NCBI GenBank assembly: GCA_023391625.1
Contig: JAEWAN010000019.1
Location: 1-64,000 of the forward strand
Direction of reading: 5' to 3'
Source of the DNA: Bacteroidota bacterium
GTDB taxonomy: Bacteria > Bacteroidota > Bacteroidia > Bacteroidales > Paludibacteraceae
DNA length: 64,000 nucleotides
The translations under genes were made by a program, and so were the position numbers. Below the pieces are notes generated by a model, which worked only from the letters and a program-made list of their open reading frames with translations, was not told where the DNA came from and did no database searches. Each line of letters opens with the position of its first letter. Positions within the stretch are counted from its first letter, which is position 1. Positions 16,511 to 24,563 of the stretch are shown here, piece by piece.

Positions 16511-17326
16511 ATGTCACCACGTCCTAAGAACATACGAAAGATTGATAATCCTCCAAGTGTTTCCGGATTTAAACCGATTACACATTGCCAAAAGAGCGAA
16601 GAAACCATTCTTTTGCATTTTGAAGAATATGAGGCTATCAGGCTGTGCGACTATGAGAAAATCACTCAACAAGAAGCTTGCCTGTCAATGGGCATATCCC
16701 GTCCTACGCTAAGCCGCATATACACCCAAGCCAAACAAAAAATAGCAAAAGCCTTTGTCGAGGGGACTACCATCATCATTGAAGGCGGTTCGGCTTACAC
16801 CGACAGTGAATGGTTTTATTGCCCATCGTGTAATTTCCAATTCAATAACATTCGTCCAGAATTTACTTTTGCCAATATGACTTGTCCCCGGTGCCATTCA
16901 AAAGAAATCAAAAGAAACGATTCGAGTATTCATTTAAAAAACAACGATATGACAACAAAAATTGCAATCCCTACTAAAGACAATGTTGTAGATAACCATT
17001 TCGGTCATTGTGAGTATTATACTATCTTGACAGTAGGTCAAGACAATCAGATTTTAGGCAGTGAATGTATTCCTTCTCCACAAGGTTGCGGATGCAAATC
17101 AAATATTGCAAGCCAACTTGAAGAAATGGGAGTAAGCATCATGCTTGCCGGAAATATGGGTCAAGGAGCGCTTAATGTCCTTACCGCCCACGGCATTAAA
17201 GTGATAAGAGGATGCTCGGGAAATATTCTTGATGTAGCAACCAGCTACCTTAAAGGGGAAATTTCCGATTCGGGAATGGGCTGTGCCTCCCACGCACACC
17301 ACGAATGCGGTAATCATAGCCATTAA
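16511..17326 (+). CDS. DUF134 DNA-binding / zinc-ribbon / NifX-like Fe-Mo-cluster-binding fusion protein
   Basis: 271 residues in four visible parts. Residues 1-95 are DUF134, with a sigma-like helix-turn-helix (EEYEAIRLCDYEKITQQEA, then GISRPTLSRIYTQAKQKI). Residues 104-128 hold two Cys pairs, CPSC and CPRC, like a zinc ribbon. Residues 147-250 are a dinitrogenase iron-molybdenum cofactor-binding domain (IAIPTKDNVVDNHFGHCEYY; GCGCKSNIA; MLAGNMGQGALNVL). The last 14 residues are Cys/His-rich (GCASHAHHECGNHSH), a probable metal site. DUF134 and NifX domains are often separate neighbouring genes; here they are joined. Likely a metal- or Fe-S-sensing regulator; no nif genes are present. An ATG at 16498 is out of frame, so 16511 is the start. 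Confidence 0.85.
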   Translation: MSPRPKNIRKIDNPPSVSGFKPITHCQKSEETILLHFEEYEAIRLCDYEKITQQEACLSMGISRPTLSRIYTQAKQKIAKAFVEGTTIIIEGGSAYTDSEWFYCPSCNFQFNNIRPEFTFANMTCPRCHSKEIKRNDSSIHLKNNDMTTKIAIPTKDNVVDNHFGHCEYYTILTVGQDNQILGSECIPSPQGCGCKSNIASQLEEMGVSIMLAGNMGQGALNVLTAHGIKVIRGCSGNILDVATSYLKGEISDSGMGCASHAHHECGNHSH

Positions 17327-17369
17327 TATAAAAAAGAGACCAACAAGTAACCGGTAAAACACTTATAAG

Positions 17370-17405
17370 GAGGTGACTCAAAAGTTTGAGTTCACCTCTT
17401 TTTTA
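17370..17405 (+). terminator. Terminator of the DUF134-NifX gene
   Basis: A GAGGTGA-CTCAAA arm pairs with TTTGAG-T-TCACCTC (one bulged base), followed by six T. It is very similar to the terminator at 4277-4314, including the TTTTTTATTCG flank. Confidence 0.82.
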
Positions 17406-17891
17406 TTCGCACTGCCGGAAGACGTCTCTTAATATTCAATTTTCAAAAAGGAAAAATTCCTTTTAAACCGGCTTCTCACTATTCAGTTCAAACGGATTTA
17501 TACCGGAAACCATTATTCCTGCACGTCATGCGATGCAGCATAACAGAGTAGAACCTGATACTTCATAATAGTACAGAATGAAAAAACAGGATTAAGACGA
17601 AACGTATTTACATACAGGAAGAATTCAGGACATCTATCAATCCCGAACATTACGCTTCTTCGGAAAATGATTGACACCTTCATAAAAAACTTCCCCTCCT
17701 CACCCTCTTTGGCTGGACTTTCCCAACTACCCCAGAAAAAACAGATTCACAGCCTATTTCCGCCTCTACGCTTTCCCTTCCGTTTCCAACAGAATGAATC
17801 AAAAATAAAAACCAGATCCACCGGATAGGAAAAAGTCCCCGGCAAGGCGTTTATTTTCATCAGAAAAATTTCCCATATGCAAAAAAAAACG

Positions 17892-17899
17892 TATATTTG
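17892..17899 (+). promoter_or_regulatory. Promoter -7 box TATATTTG of guaB
   Basis: Exact TAnnTTTG. The leader to the ATG at 17982 is about 80 bases; no riboswitch recognised in it. Confidence 0.6.
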
Positions 17900-17981
17900 C
17901 ACGCAATATTTTTCATAGCGTGACTCCCTTAGAGCAGGAGACTACCACACTCATATTGAAACTTTTAAAACTACATACACT

Positions 17982-19457
17982 ATGTCATTTATTGCAGATA
18001 AGATTCAATTCGAAGGTTTAACGTTCGATGACGTATTGCTCGTCCCCGCTTATTCCGAAGTACTTCCCCGCGAAGTTGACCTGTCAACAAAATTCAGCCG
18101 CAACATCAAGTTGAACATCCCGTTTGTTTCAGCAGCGATGGACACAGTTACCGAAGCCCAGTTAGCTATTGCTATTGCCCGTGAAGGCGGTATCGGCGTC
18201 ATTCACAAAAACATGCCGATAGAAGCGCAGGCTCAGCAAATCCGCTATGTAAAACGTGCTGAAAACGGAATGATTTCAAACCCGGTCAGCATTTTACGCA
18301 ACAAAACCGTAGGCGATGCACTGGCCATGATGGCAGAATACAAAATCGGAGGTATTCCCGTAGTGGATGAAGAAAATCACCTGGTAGGTATCGTAACGAA
18401 TCGTGACCTTCGCTTCCGTCGTGACATGGGTCAGCTGATAGACGATATCATGACAAAGGAAAACCTGATTACCACCAATCAGTCCACCGACCTTGAAAAA
18501 GCTGCAGACATATTGCAACAATATAAAATTGAAAAACTTCCGGTAGTTGACAATAACAATAAGCTGGTAGGATTGGTTACCTATAAAGACATAACCAAAG
18601 CAAAAGACAAACCTTTCGCTTCCAAAGACAAAGAAGGCCGCCTGCGTGTCGCAGCCGGAGTAGGTGTAACCAACGACACTCTGGAACGCGTTCAAGCACT
18701 GGTTGATGCCGGAGTTGACGCTATCATTATCGACACGGCACACGGACACTCTATGTATGTGGCACAAAAGCTGAAAGAAGTTAAAAAGAAATTCCCGGAA
18801 GTTGACATCGTTGTAGGAAACATCGCCACTGCCGAAGCTGCCAAATATCTGGCCGACGCAGGAGCTGACGCCATTAAAGTGGGAATAGGACCGGGCTCTA
18901 TCTGTACAACCCGTATCGTAGCCGGTATCGGCGTACCTCAATTGACAGCTATCTACAATGTGTCAAAAGCATTAAAAGGCACAGGCATTCCTGTTATCGC
19001 TGACGGTGGATTGCGTTATTCCGGAGACATCGTAAAAGCCCTGGCAGCCGGAGGAGATTCCGTTATGATGGGCTCGATGTTTGCAGGTGTTGAAGAATCG
19101 CCGGGTGAAACCATCATCTTCAACGGCCGTAAATTCAAATCATACCGTGGTATGGGATCATTGGAAGCTATGGAAAAAGGTTCCAAAGACCGTTACTTCC
19201 AGGATATGGAAGCAGACGTTAAAAAACTGGTTCCGGAAGGAATTGCAGCCCGTGTACCATACAAAGGTTCTCTGTACGAAGTTGTATATCAAATGTTAGG
19301 CGGGCTACGCGCAGGTATGGGTTACTGCGGAGCTCCTACAATAGAAAAATTGCAGGAAGCCAAATTTACCCGTATCACCAATGCCGGAGTAAGTGAAAGC
19401 CATCCGCACGATGTAGCTATCACAAGCGAAGCTCCGAACTATAGCCGTGGCGAATAA
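17982..19457 (+). CDS. guaB: Inosine-5'-monophosphate dehydrogenase
   Basis: 491 residues, full length. It oxidises IMP to XMP with NAD+, the committed step of GMP synthesis. A TIM barrel (from FDDVLLVPAYSEVLPREVDL) is interrupted at about 95-205 by two CBS domains (SILRNKTVGDALAMMAEYKIG; MTKENLITTN), which bind regulatory nucleotides. The catalytic loop is GPGSICTTR with Cys308. The flap YRGMGSLEAM and the end SESHPHDVAITSEAPNYS are typical. Own promoter and strong terminator, hence monocistronic. Its position just before PPIase genes and mutL fits Bacteroidales gene order from memory. Confidence 0.97.
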   Translation: MSFIADKIQFEGLTFDDVLLVPAYSEVLPREVDLSTKFSRNIKLNIPFVSAAMDTVTEAQLAIAIAREGGIGVIHKNMPIEAQAQQIRYVKRAENGMISNPVSILRNKTVGDALAMMAEYKIGGIPVVDEENHLVGIVTNRDLRFRRDMGQLIDDIMTKENLITTNQSTDLEKAADILQQYKIEKLPVVDNNNKLVGLVTYKDITKAKDKPFASKDKEGRLRVAAGVGVTNDTLERVQALVDAGVDAIIIDTAHGHSMYVAQKLKEVKKKFPEVDIVVGNIATAEAAKYLADAGADAIKVGIGPGSICTTRIVAGIGVPQLTAIYNVSKALKGTGIPVIADGGLRYSGDIVKALAAGGDSVMMGSMFAGVEESPGETIIFNGRKFKSYRGMGSLEAMEKGSKDRYFQDMEADVKKLVPEGIAARVPYKGSLYEVVYQMLGGLRAGMGYCGAPTIEKLQEAKFTRITNAGVSESHPHDVAITSEAPNYSRGE

Positions 19458-19484
19458 AAATAAATCTTTATAAATAAGGCAGGA

Positions 19485-19523
19485 CAAAGTACGGTAATCT
19501 GTTTTTACCGTACTTTGTTTTTT
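19485..19523 (+). terminator. Terminator of guaB
   Basis: A perfect 13-base stem (19485-19497 with 19505-19517), 7-base loop, then a T run. Confidence 0.88.
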
Positions 19524-19725
19524 ATTCCCTTTTCCCCTTTGCAAACAGGAACCAGACAAAACAGGCAGGCACAATTTATTAAGCCTGGCTTAATAAGTTC
19601 TTAAAAACAATAAAAGATTTTCCTTATTCCCCTGTTTTTTTGTTTATTTGCATTATTAAAAATTTCATCGATTCTTTCATCAAGATTAACTAACAATTAA
19701 ATCTGTAAACTAACATCCGTATTTT

Positions 19726-21669
19726 ATGAAGACACTTCCCATTTTACTGAGTTGTTTGTTCTTTTCATGCGCTCTTTCCGCTCAGACAACAAATGACCCC
19801 GTATTAATGACCATTAACGGCAAGCCGGTAACAAAAGCCGAATTTGAATATATCTACAACAAAAACAATACAGCCAACATGCTGGACAAAAAGAGTCTGG
19901 AAGAGTATGTTGACCTGTTCATCAACTTCAAACTGAAAGTAGAAGAAGCCAAGGCTCTTGGACTGGACACAACGGAATCCTTCAAAAGAGAATACGCCAG
20001 CTACCGGAACCAATTGGCAAAACCATATCTAACCGACAATGAAGCAAAAGAAGCCTTGATTAAAGAAGCTTACGAGCATATGCTGGAAGAAGTCGAAGCA
20101 AGCCATATTTTTGTACGCCTACCTTCCCTGCCTACAGAGTCTGACACCCTGGAAGCCTGGAAGAAAATAAACCAGGCATACAAACGCCTGAACAAAGAAA
20201 AATTTGAAAACGTGGCTAAACAAATGTCCGAAGATGAATCCAGCATTCAAAACGGAGGCTACATCGGATGGTCTACGGCTTTCGTTTACATGTATCCATT
20301 TGAAAAAGCGCTTTACGATACTCCGGTCGGAGCATACTCCAAACCTTTCCGCACCAACGCCGGGTATCACATCATAAAAGTTCATGACCGCCGTCCATCC
20401 AAAGGCGAATCGCTCACAGCCCATATCATGACCTTCACTGGCGAGAATGATGCTGTAAAAAACAAGGAAGCAAAATCTAAAATAGACTCCCTGTACCAAC
20501 TTGTACAACAAGGAAGCGATTTCGGGGAAGTTGCGAAAAAATATTCGGAAGACTACGGCAGCGCTATGTACGGAGGACAATTGCCTTGGTTCTCTGCCGG
20601 ACGAATGCCTGTTTTCTTTGAAGAGATCGTGTATCCGATGGAAAAAGGAGAAATAAGTAAACCGGTACAATCGCCGGACGGATGGCACATCGTTAAACTG
20701 ATGGATAGAAAAGCCGTTCCTCCTTATGAAAAAATACATGACGAGTTAAGGCGACGCATTCAGCTGGATGAACGTGATAAAGCGGGAAAAGATTCATTGG
20801 TTGCCAGACTGAAAAAAGCATATAATTACCAGCTGAACGAAGAAAACCTGAACGAATTCGCCGTTCTGTTAAAAGGTAAACGGAATCTGAGGGACACCCT
20901 CTATTTACAGGCCATCAGCAACCTGGACAAACCGTTATTCAGTTTTGCAGACAAAGAATATACGCAAAAAGACTTTACTGAATACCTGAAAAAGAATCCT
21001 TTTTCACTCAAGAGCGTTCCAGGAGACGTCATTAAAGACAGAATGCATGAAATGACCAAAGAGGAAATACTGGACTATGAAGACAGCCAACTGGAAAACC
21101 GGTATGACGACCTTCGCTTCCTGGCACAGGAATACTACGACGGTATCCTGCTGTTTGAAGTAAGCAACCGTGAAGTATGGGAAAAAGCATCCAACGACAC
21201 AACCGGTTTAACAGCATTCTTCAACGATCATAAAGCAGACTACCGCTGGGAAGCGCCTCATTACAAAGGCCGTATAGTATATGCAAAAGATAAAGACAAA
21301 CTGAAAGAAGCGAAAAAAATAGTCAAGAAATCGCCGGCAAACCTGGTGGATAAAGAATTACTGGCGCTTAACGACAGCGTGATATACATCAAGACAGAAA
21401 AAGGGCTGTTTGTTGAAGGAGACAACAAAGCGCTTGATGAAAAAATATTCAAGTCAAAAAATAATCCTCACTATGACAGCGAAGAATATCCATACGTTTA
21501 CATACAAGGTAAAATGCTGAACTACACGCCGGAAACTTATACCGATGTACGCGGACTGGTAACTGCCGACTATCAAAATTACCTGGAACAGGAATGGATC
21601 AAAGAATTAAGGAATAAATATCCATTCTCCGTGAATCAGGAAGTTCTGAAAACGGTTAAGAAAAACTAA
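19726..21669 (+). CDS. Periplasmic parvulin-type peptidyl-prolyl isomerase (two PPIase domains)
   Basis: 647 residues. Residues 1-19 are a signal peptide (LSCLFFSCALSAQ; the Cys is not placed as a lipobox). An N-terminal helical SurA-like chaperone region (about 25-115; MTINGKPVTKAEFEYIYNK) is followed by parvulin domain 1 (about 123-222; HIFVRLPS to GYHIIKVHDRR) and parvulin domain 2 (about 229-329; AHIMTF to GWHIVKLMDRK). The C-terminal 300 residues are charged and family-specific. It should bind and isomerise unfolded outer-membrane proteins in the periplasm. It is the first of three such genes in a row and has its own terminator. No good promoter box was seen in front. Confidence 0.88.
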   Translation: MKTLPILLSCLFFSCALSAQTTNDPVLMTINGKPVTKAEFEYIYNKNNTANMLDKKSLEEYVDLFINFKLKVEEAKALGLDTTESFKREYASYRNQLAKPYLTDNEAKEALIKEAYEHMLEEVEASHIFVRLPSLPTESDTLEAWKKINQAYKRLNKEKFENVAKQMSEDESSIQNGGYIGWSTAFVYMYPFEKALYDTPVGAYSKPFRTNAGYHIIKVHDRRPSKGESLTAHIMTFTGENDAVKNKEAKSKIDSLYQLVQQGSDFGEVAKKYSEDYGSAMYGGQLPWFSAGRMPVFFEEIVYPMEKGEISKPVQSPDGWHIVKLMDRKAVPPYEKIHDELRRRIQLDERDKAGKDSLVARLKKAYNYQLNEENLNEFAVLLKGKRNLRDTLYLQAISNLDKPLFSFADKEYTQKDFTEYLKKNPFSLKSVPGDVIKDRMHEMTKEEILDYEDSQLENRYDDLRFLAQEYYDGILLFEVSNREVWEKASNDTTGLTAFFNDHKADYRWEAPHYKGRIVYAKDKDKLKEAKKIVKKSPANLVDKELLALNDSVIYIKTEKGLFVEGDNKALDEKIFKSKNNPHYDSEEYPYVYIQGKMLNYTPETYTDVRGLVTADYQNYLEQEWIKELRNKYPFSVNQEVLKTVKKN

Positions 21670-21681
21670 TTATACTTATAG

Positions 21682-21728
21682 CACAGAAATAAAAACCTTA
21701 TCTTTGGGTTTTTATTTCTGTGTTTATA
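21682..21728 (+). terminator. Terminator after the first PPIase, with a promoter box in its loop
   Basis: A perfect 16-base stem (21682-21697 with 21707-21722) and T-rich tail. The 9-base loop contains exact TATCTTTG (21699-21706), a possible -7 box for the next gene. Confidence 0.75.
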
Positions 21729-21794
21729 TATATCGTACAAGGGCACGGGAATATCAGGCCAACCGGTTATCCCGTCCTGTAAAAAACATTGCAC

Positions 21795-22652
21795 ATGCGT
21801 AAACTAACCAGACACATTATACTGCTGACTTTGTCTGCCTTTATTATTTCATGTAATAATAAAACGCCTGACGACAATCGGGTGCTTGTGGCTGAGTTAA
21901 ACAATAATTTTTTCTATCTGGACGAATTGGAAGCTATTCTGCCTCCGGGGTTATCCGGTCAGGACAGTGCCGAATTTGCAGACTTGTACATCCGCAAATG
22001 GGCCACAGACCTGCTGATGTATGACAAAGCAGTGCAAAACACCTCCAATCCGGCAGAAATAGAACGTATGGTCAATGATTACAAAAAAACCCTGACCGTA
22101 CATCAATACCAACAGAAATTGCTGGAACAACAACGGGCTCCAGAACCCTCGGAAGAAGAAATGATGGCCTTTTACGAAGCGTATAAATCGCAAATGATTC
22201 TAAAGGAAAACATGCTTAAAGGACTGTTGCTGGTTCTGCCCAAGGATGCCCCGAACATGGCGAAAGTAAAAGAATGGGTAAACAAGGGAGATCAGGAATC
22301 CATTGAGAATATCGACAAATACAGCCTGCAAAACGCCATCAGTTATGATTACTTCATGGACAAATGGATACCGTTGACCGAAATCATACGGAAGACCACG
22401 TTCACTACCAGTAATCCGACGGATTTCATAACCACCAATAAGGTGATAGAAACCACAGACAGCACCCATCACTATTTCCTGAGGGTCGACTCATATGTGG
22501 CAATAGGACAAACCGAACCTTATGAAGTGGCAAAAGACAAAATCAGAAACATCCTGACAACCAAATATAATGCGGAATACATATCCAACATAGAAACCGG
22601 ATTATACAAGGATGCCGTAGCCAAACAAAAAATAAAAATATACAAACCCTGA
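21795..22652 (+). CDS. Lipoprotein related to SurA-type foldases (PPIase domain not evident)
   Basis: 285 residues from the ATG at 21795; a TTG six bases earlier is in frame but unlikely. The N-terminus MRKLTRHIILLTLSAFIISC is a lipoprotein signal with lipidated Cys20. The rest is mostly helical and acidic (LDELEAILP; SEEEMMAFYEAYKSQM) and resembles the SurA N-terminal chaperone region plus a degraded isomerase-like segment. The GGxLGW/GYHII words of parvulins are missing, so it is probably a membrane-anchored holdase and not an isomerase. It lies 38 bases before the next foldase, and together they look like a unit for outer-membrane protein assembly. Confidence 0.78.
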   Translation: MRKLTRHIILLTLSAFIISCNNKTPDDNRVLVAELNNNFFYLDELEAILPPGLSGQDSAEFADLYIRKWATDLLMYDKAVQNTSNPAEIERMVNDYKKTLTVHQYQQKLLEQQRAPEPSEEEMMAFYEAYKSQMILKENMLKGLLLVLPKDAPNMAKVKEWVNKGDQESIENIDKYSLQNAISYDYFMDKWIPLTEIIRKTTFTTSNPTDFITTNKVIETTDSTHHYFLRVDSYVAIGQTEPYEVAKDKIRNILTTKYNAEYISNIETGLYKDAVAKQKIKIYKP

Positions 22653-22690
22653 TTAAGCAGGAGTCTATCAACCTTCTTTTTATTTATAGA

Positions 22691-24061
22691 ATGAAACAAA
22701 GACTTTCTTTCATTATTTTACTTTTCACTACCCTATCATTAACATCAGTAGCACAAGACAACATTATTGATGAAGTTATCTGGATTGTCGGCGACGAAGC
22801 CATATTCCGTTCAGAAGTAGAAGAACAGCGTGTGCGTGCCCAATATGAAGGTATTCCCCTGGAAGGCGACCCTTACTGCGTTATTCCGGAACAGATAGCC
22901 ATACAAAAACTTTTCCTGCACCAGGCTTCGCTGGACAGTATTGAAGTGGGCGACGGACAGGTAATATCGCGGGTGGATATGCAGCTGAACTACTATATTT
23001 CCCAGATAGGTTCCAAAGAAAAAATGGAAGAATATTTCGGAAAAAACACCTCCGAAATACGGGAAGAATTACAGGAAATTGTCCGTAACCAAATGGTCAT
23101 TGAAATGATGCAACGGGAACTGGTATCCGATATCAACGGGACTCCGGCTGATGTCAGACGCTTTTACAGCAGCCTAAAACCGGAAGAAATCCCCACCATC
23201 CCGGCGCAAGTGGAATTACAGATCATAACCATAGAACCTCCTATTTCAAAAGAAGAGGAAAACCGGGTGAAAGAACGCCTGCGTGATTTCTCCGAAAGGA
23301 TAAACAGCGGCACTTCCGACTTCTCCGTACTGGCTCGTTTCTACTCCGAAGATACCGAAAGTGCGAAACGAGGAGGAGAATTAGGCTTTTTAGGCCGGGC
23401 TCAACTGGTACCCGAATACTCTGCGGTTGCCTTTTCGCTGCAGGATCCTACCAAAGTATCACGTGTTGTTGAGACCGAATACGGTTACCACATCATACAA
23501 TTAATAGAAAAACAAGGAGACCGCATTAATACACGCCATATTCTTTTGCGGCCACGTGTTTCTGCGGAAGACCTCAATAAATCCGTACAGACCCTGGACT
23601 CAATAGCCAACCAGATACGGGCAGGAAAACTAACGTTTGAACAGGCTGTACAGCTATACTCACAGGACAAAAACACGGCATTGAATGCAGGGCTTATGCT
23701 GAACGACAAAGTAATGCAGGAACAGCAAGTCAGCACCTCTAAGTTCGAATACCAGAACTTGCCTACAGAGATAGCTAAAATCGTGTATAATATGAATGTG
23801 GGTGAGATATCGCAACCATTCACCATGGTCAATTCGTCTAACCGGGAGGTCGTGTCAATCGTAAAAGTAAAATCCAAAGTCGATACCCACAAAGCCAACC
23901 TGACGGAAGATTACCAAATGCTGAAAAAAATCTATGAAAATGTGAAGAAAGAAGAATTTCTGAATGAATGGATTAGTAAAAAGCAAAAAGAAACATACAT
24001 CAACATAGATCCGGCATGGAGAAATTGTGAATTCAAATATCCGGGATGGATCAATGAATAA
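22691..24061 (+). CDS. SurA-like periplasmic peptidyl-prolyl isomerase
   Basis: 456 residues, close to E. coli SurA (428). Signal peptide 1-21 (SLTSVAQ). The SurA N-domain starts IIDEVIWIVGDEAIFRSEVEEQ, as in SurA where the first strand is DKVAAVVN. Parvulin domain 1 spans about 169-272 (GGELGFLGRAQLVPEYSAVAF, then YGYHIIQLIEK). Parvulin domain 2 spans about 280-390 (NTRHILLRPRV onward; less well kept, LNAGLMLNDK in place of GGDLGW). It escorts outer-membrane proteins through the periplasm. It is cotranscribed with the lipoprotein upstream (38-base gap). A new weak promoter precedes the next gene. Confidence 0.88.
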   Translation: MKQRLSFIILLFTTLSLTSVAQDNIIDEVIWIVGDEAIFRSEVEEQRVRAQYEGIPLEGDPYCVIPEQIAIQKLFLHQASLDSIEVGDGQVISRVDMQLNYYISQIGSKEKMEEYFGKNTSEIREELQEIVRNQMVIEMMQRELVSDINGTPADVRRFYSSLKPEEIPTIPAQVELQIITIEPPISKEEENRVKERLRDFSERINSGTSDFSVLARFYSEDTESAKRGGELGFLGRAQLVPEYSAVAFSLQDPTKVSRVVETEYGYHIIQLIEKQGDRINTRHILLRPRVSAEDLNKSVQTLDSIANQIRAGKLTFEQAVQLYSQDKNTALNAGLMLNDKVMQEQQVSTSKFEYQNLPTEIAKIVYNMNVGEISQPFTMVNSSNREVVSIVKVKSKVDTHKANLTEDYQMLKKIYENVKKEEFLNEWISKKQKETYINIDPAWRNCEFKYPGWINE

Positions 24062-24160
24062 ACCGTTTTCCGGGTGTGCTGCCCATGTTTGACCAGCGGC
24101 AGTACCCATCGGGAAAATACCTGTTGATAAATAGTTTGTAGAAAAAAAGACTAAAATTCG

Positions 24161-24168
24161 TATTTTTA
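24161..24168 (+). promoter_or_regulatory. Near-consensus -7 box TATTTTTA before the small membrane protein and mutL
   Basis: One mismatch to TAnnTTTG; a TTTG lies at 24135-24138 (22-base spacer). It is 63 bases upstream of the ATG at 24232. Confidence 0.4.
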
Positions 24169-24231
24169 CGTTGAAAAAAGTAACTTTACCTGCTATTTGA
24201 AAAAAACGAATCATTAGTAAAAAATACAGCT

Positions 24232-24507
24232 ATGGGATTTTTCAAGCTATATAAACCCCGGGAATATAATTACCGTTACATCTATTATGATCCTAAAAAA
24301 GAGGCTCAGAAAGAACGTGAAGAAAAATATGCCAAAAAGGACGAACAGTCAAACGGGGAATTTAAACCTTCCATAAAAAGAGGTTCGTTCCGCGCCATGC
24401 GTAACGAGCAGCAGCGCATCTACCGTGATAATAACAGGCAGGCCAACATCAGGCTTATCATTATCATAGCGCTTCTGTTTCTGATAGCTTACTTTTTATT
24501 AAAATGA
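24232..24507 (+). CDS. Small basic tail-anchored membrane protein
   Basis: 91 residues. Residues 1-68 are soluble, very rich in Lys/Arg/Glu/Tyr (YYDPKKEAQKEREEKYAKK). Residues 73-90 are a single hydrophobic helix (LIIIIALLFLIAYFLLK) ending at the C-terminus, so it is a tail-anchored inner-membrane protein with its basic domain in the cytosol. No family is recognised beyond a memory that a similar small gene sits before mutL in other Bacteroidales. It lies 56 bases upstream of mutL on the same strand and is probably cotranscribed. Function unknown. Confidence 0.8.
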   Translation: MGFFKLYKPREYNYRYIYYDPKKEAQKEREEKYAKKDEQSNGEFKPSIKRGSFRAMRNEQQRIYRDNNRQANIRLIIIIALLFLIAYFLLK

Positions 24508-24563
24508 CGGTCTTCTTCGGATTCCGGTATTTTTCAAAACAAATTTAATTTCTTTATTTCTCC

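Larger units (their letters stand above)
17327..17981. other. 655-base intergenic region before guaB
   Basis: It contains the terminator of the upstream gene and the guaB promoter. The roughly 490 bases between them show no open frame with coding character, no repeat and no RNA structure I can name. Confidence 0.5.

Noticed and set aside
18294..18941. Open frame of 215 codons on the minus strand inside guaB
   Set aside because: A shadow of the well-supported guaB gene: Tyr/Phe/Cys-rich with no domain.
20119..20739. Open frame of 206 codons on the minus strand inside the first PPIase gene
   Set aside because: Shadow frame opposite conserved parvulin domains; no start signals.
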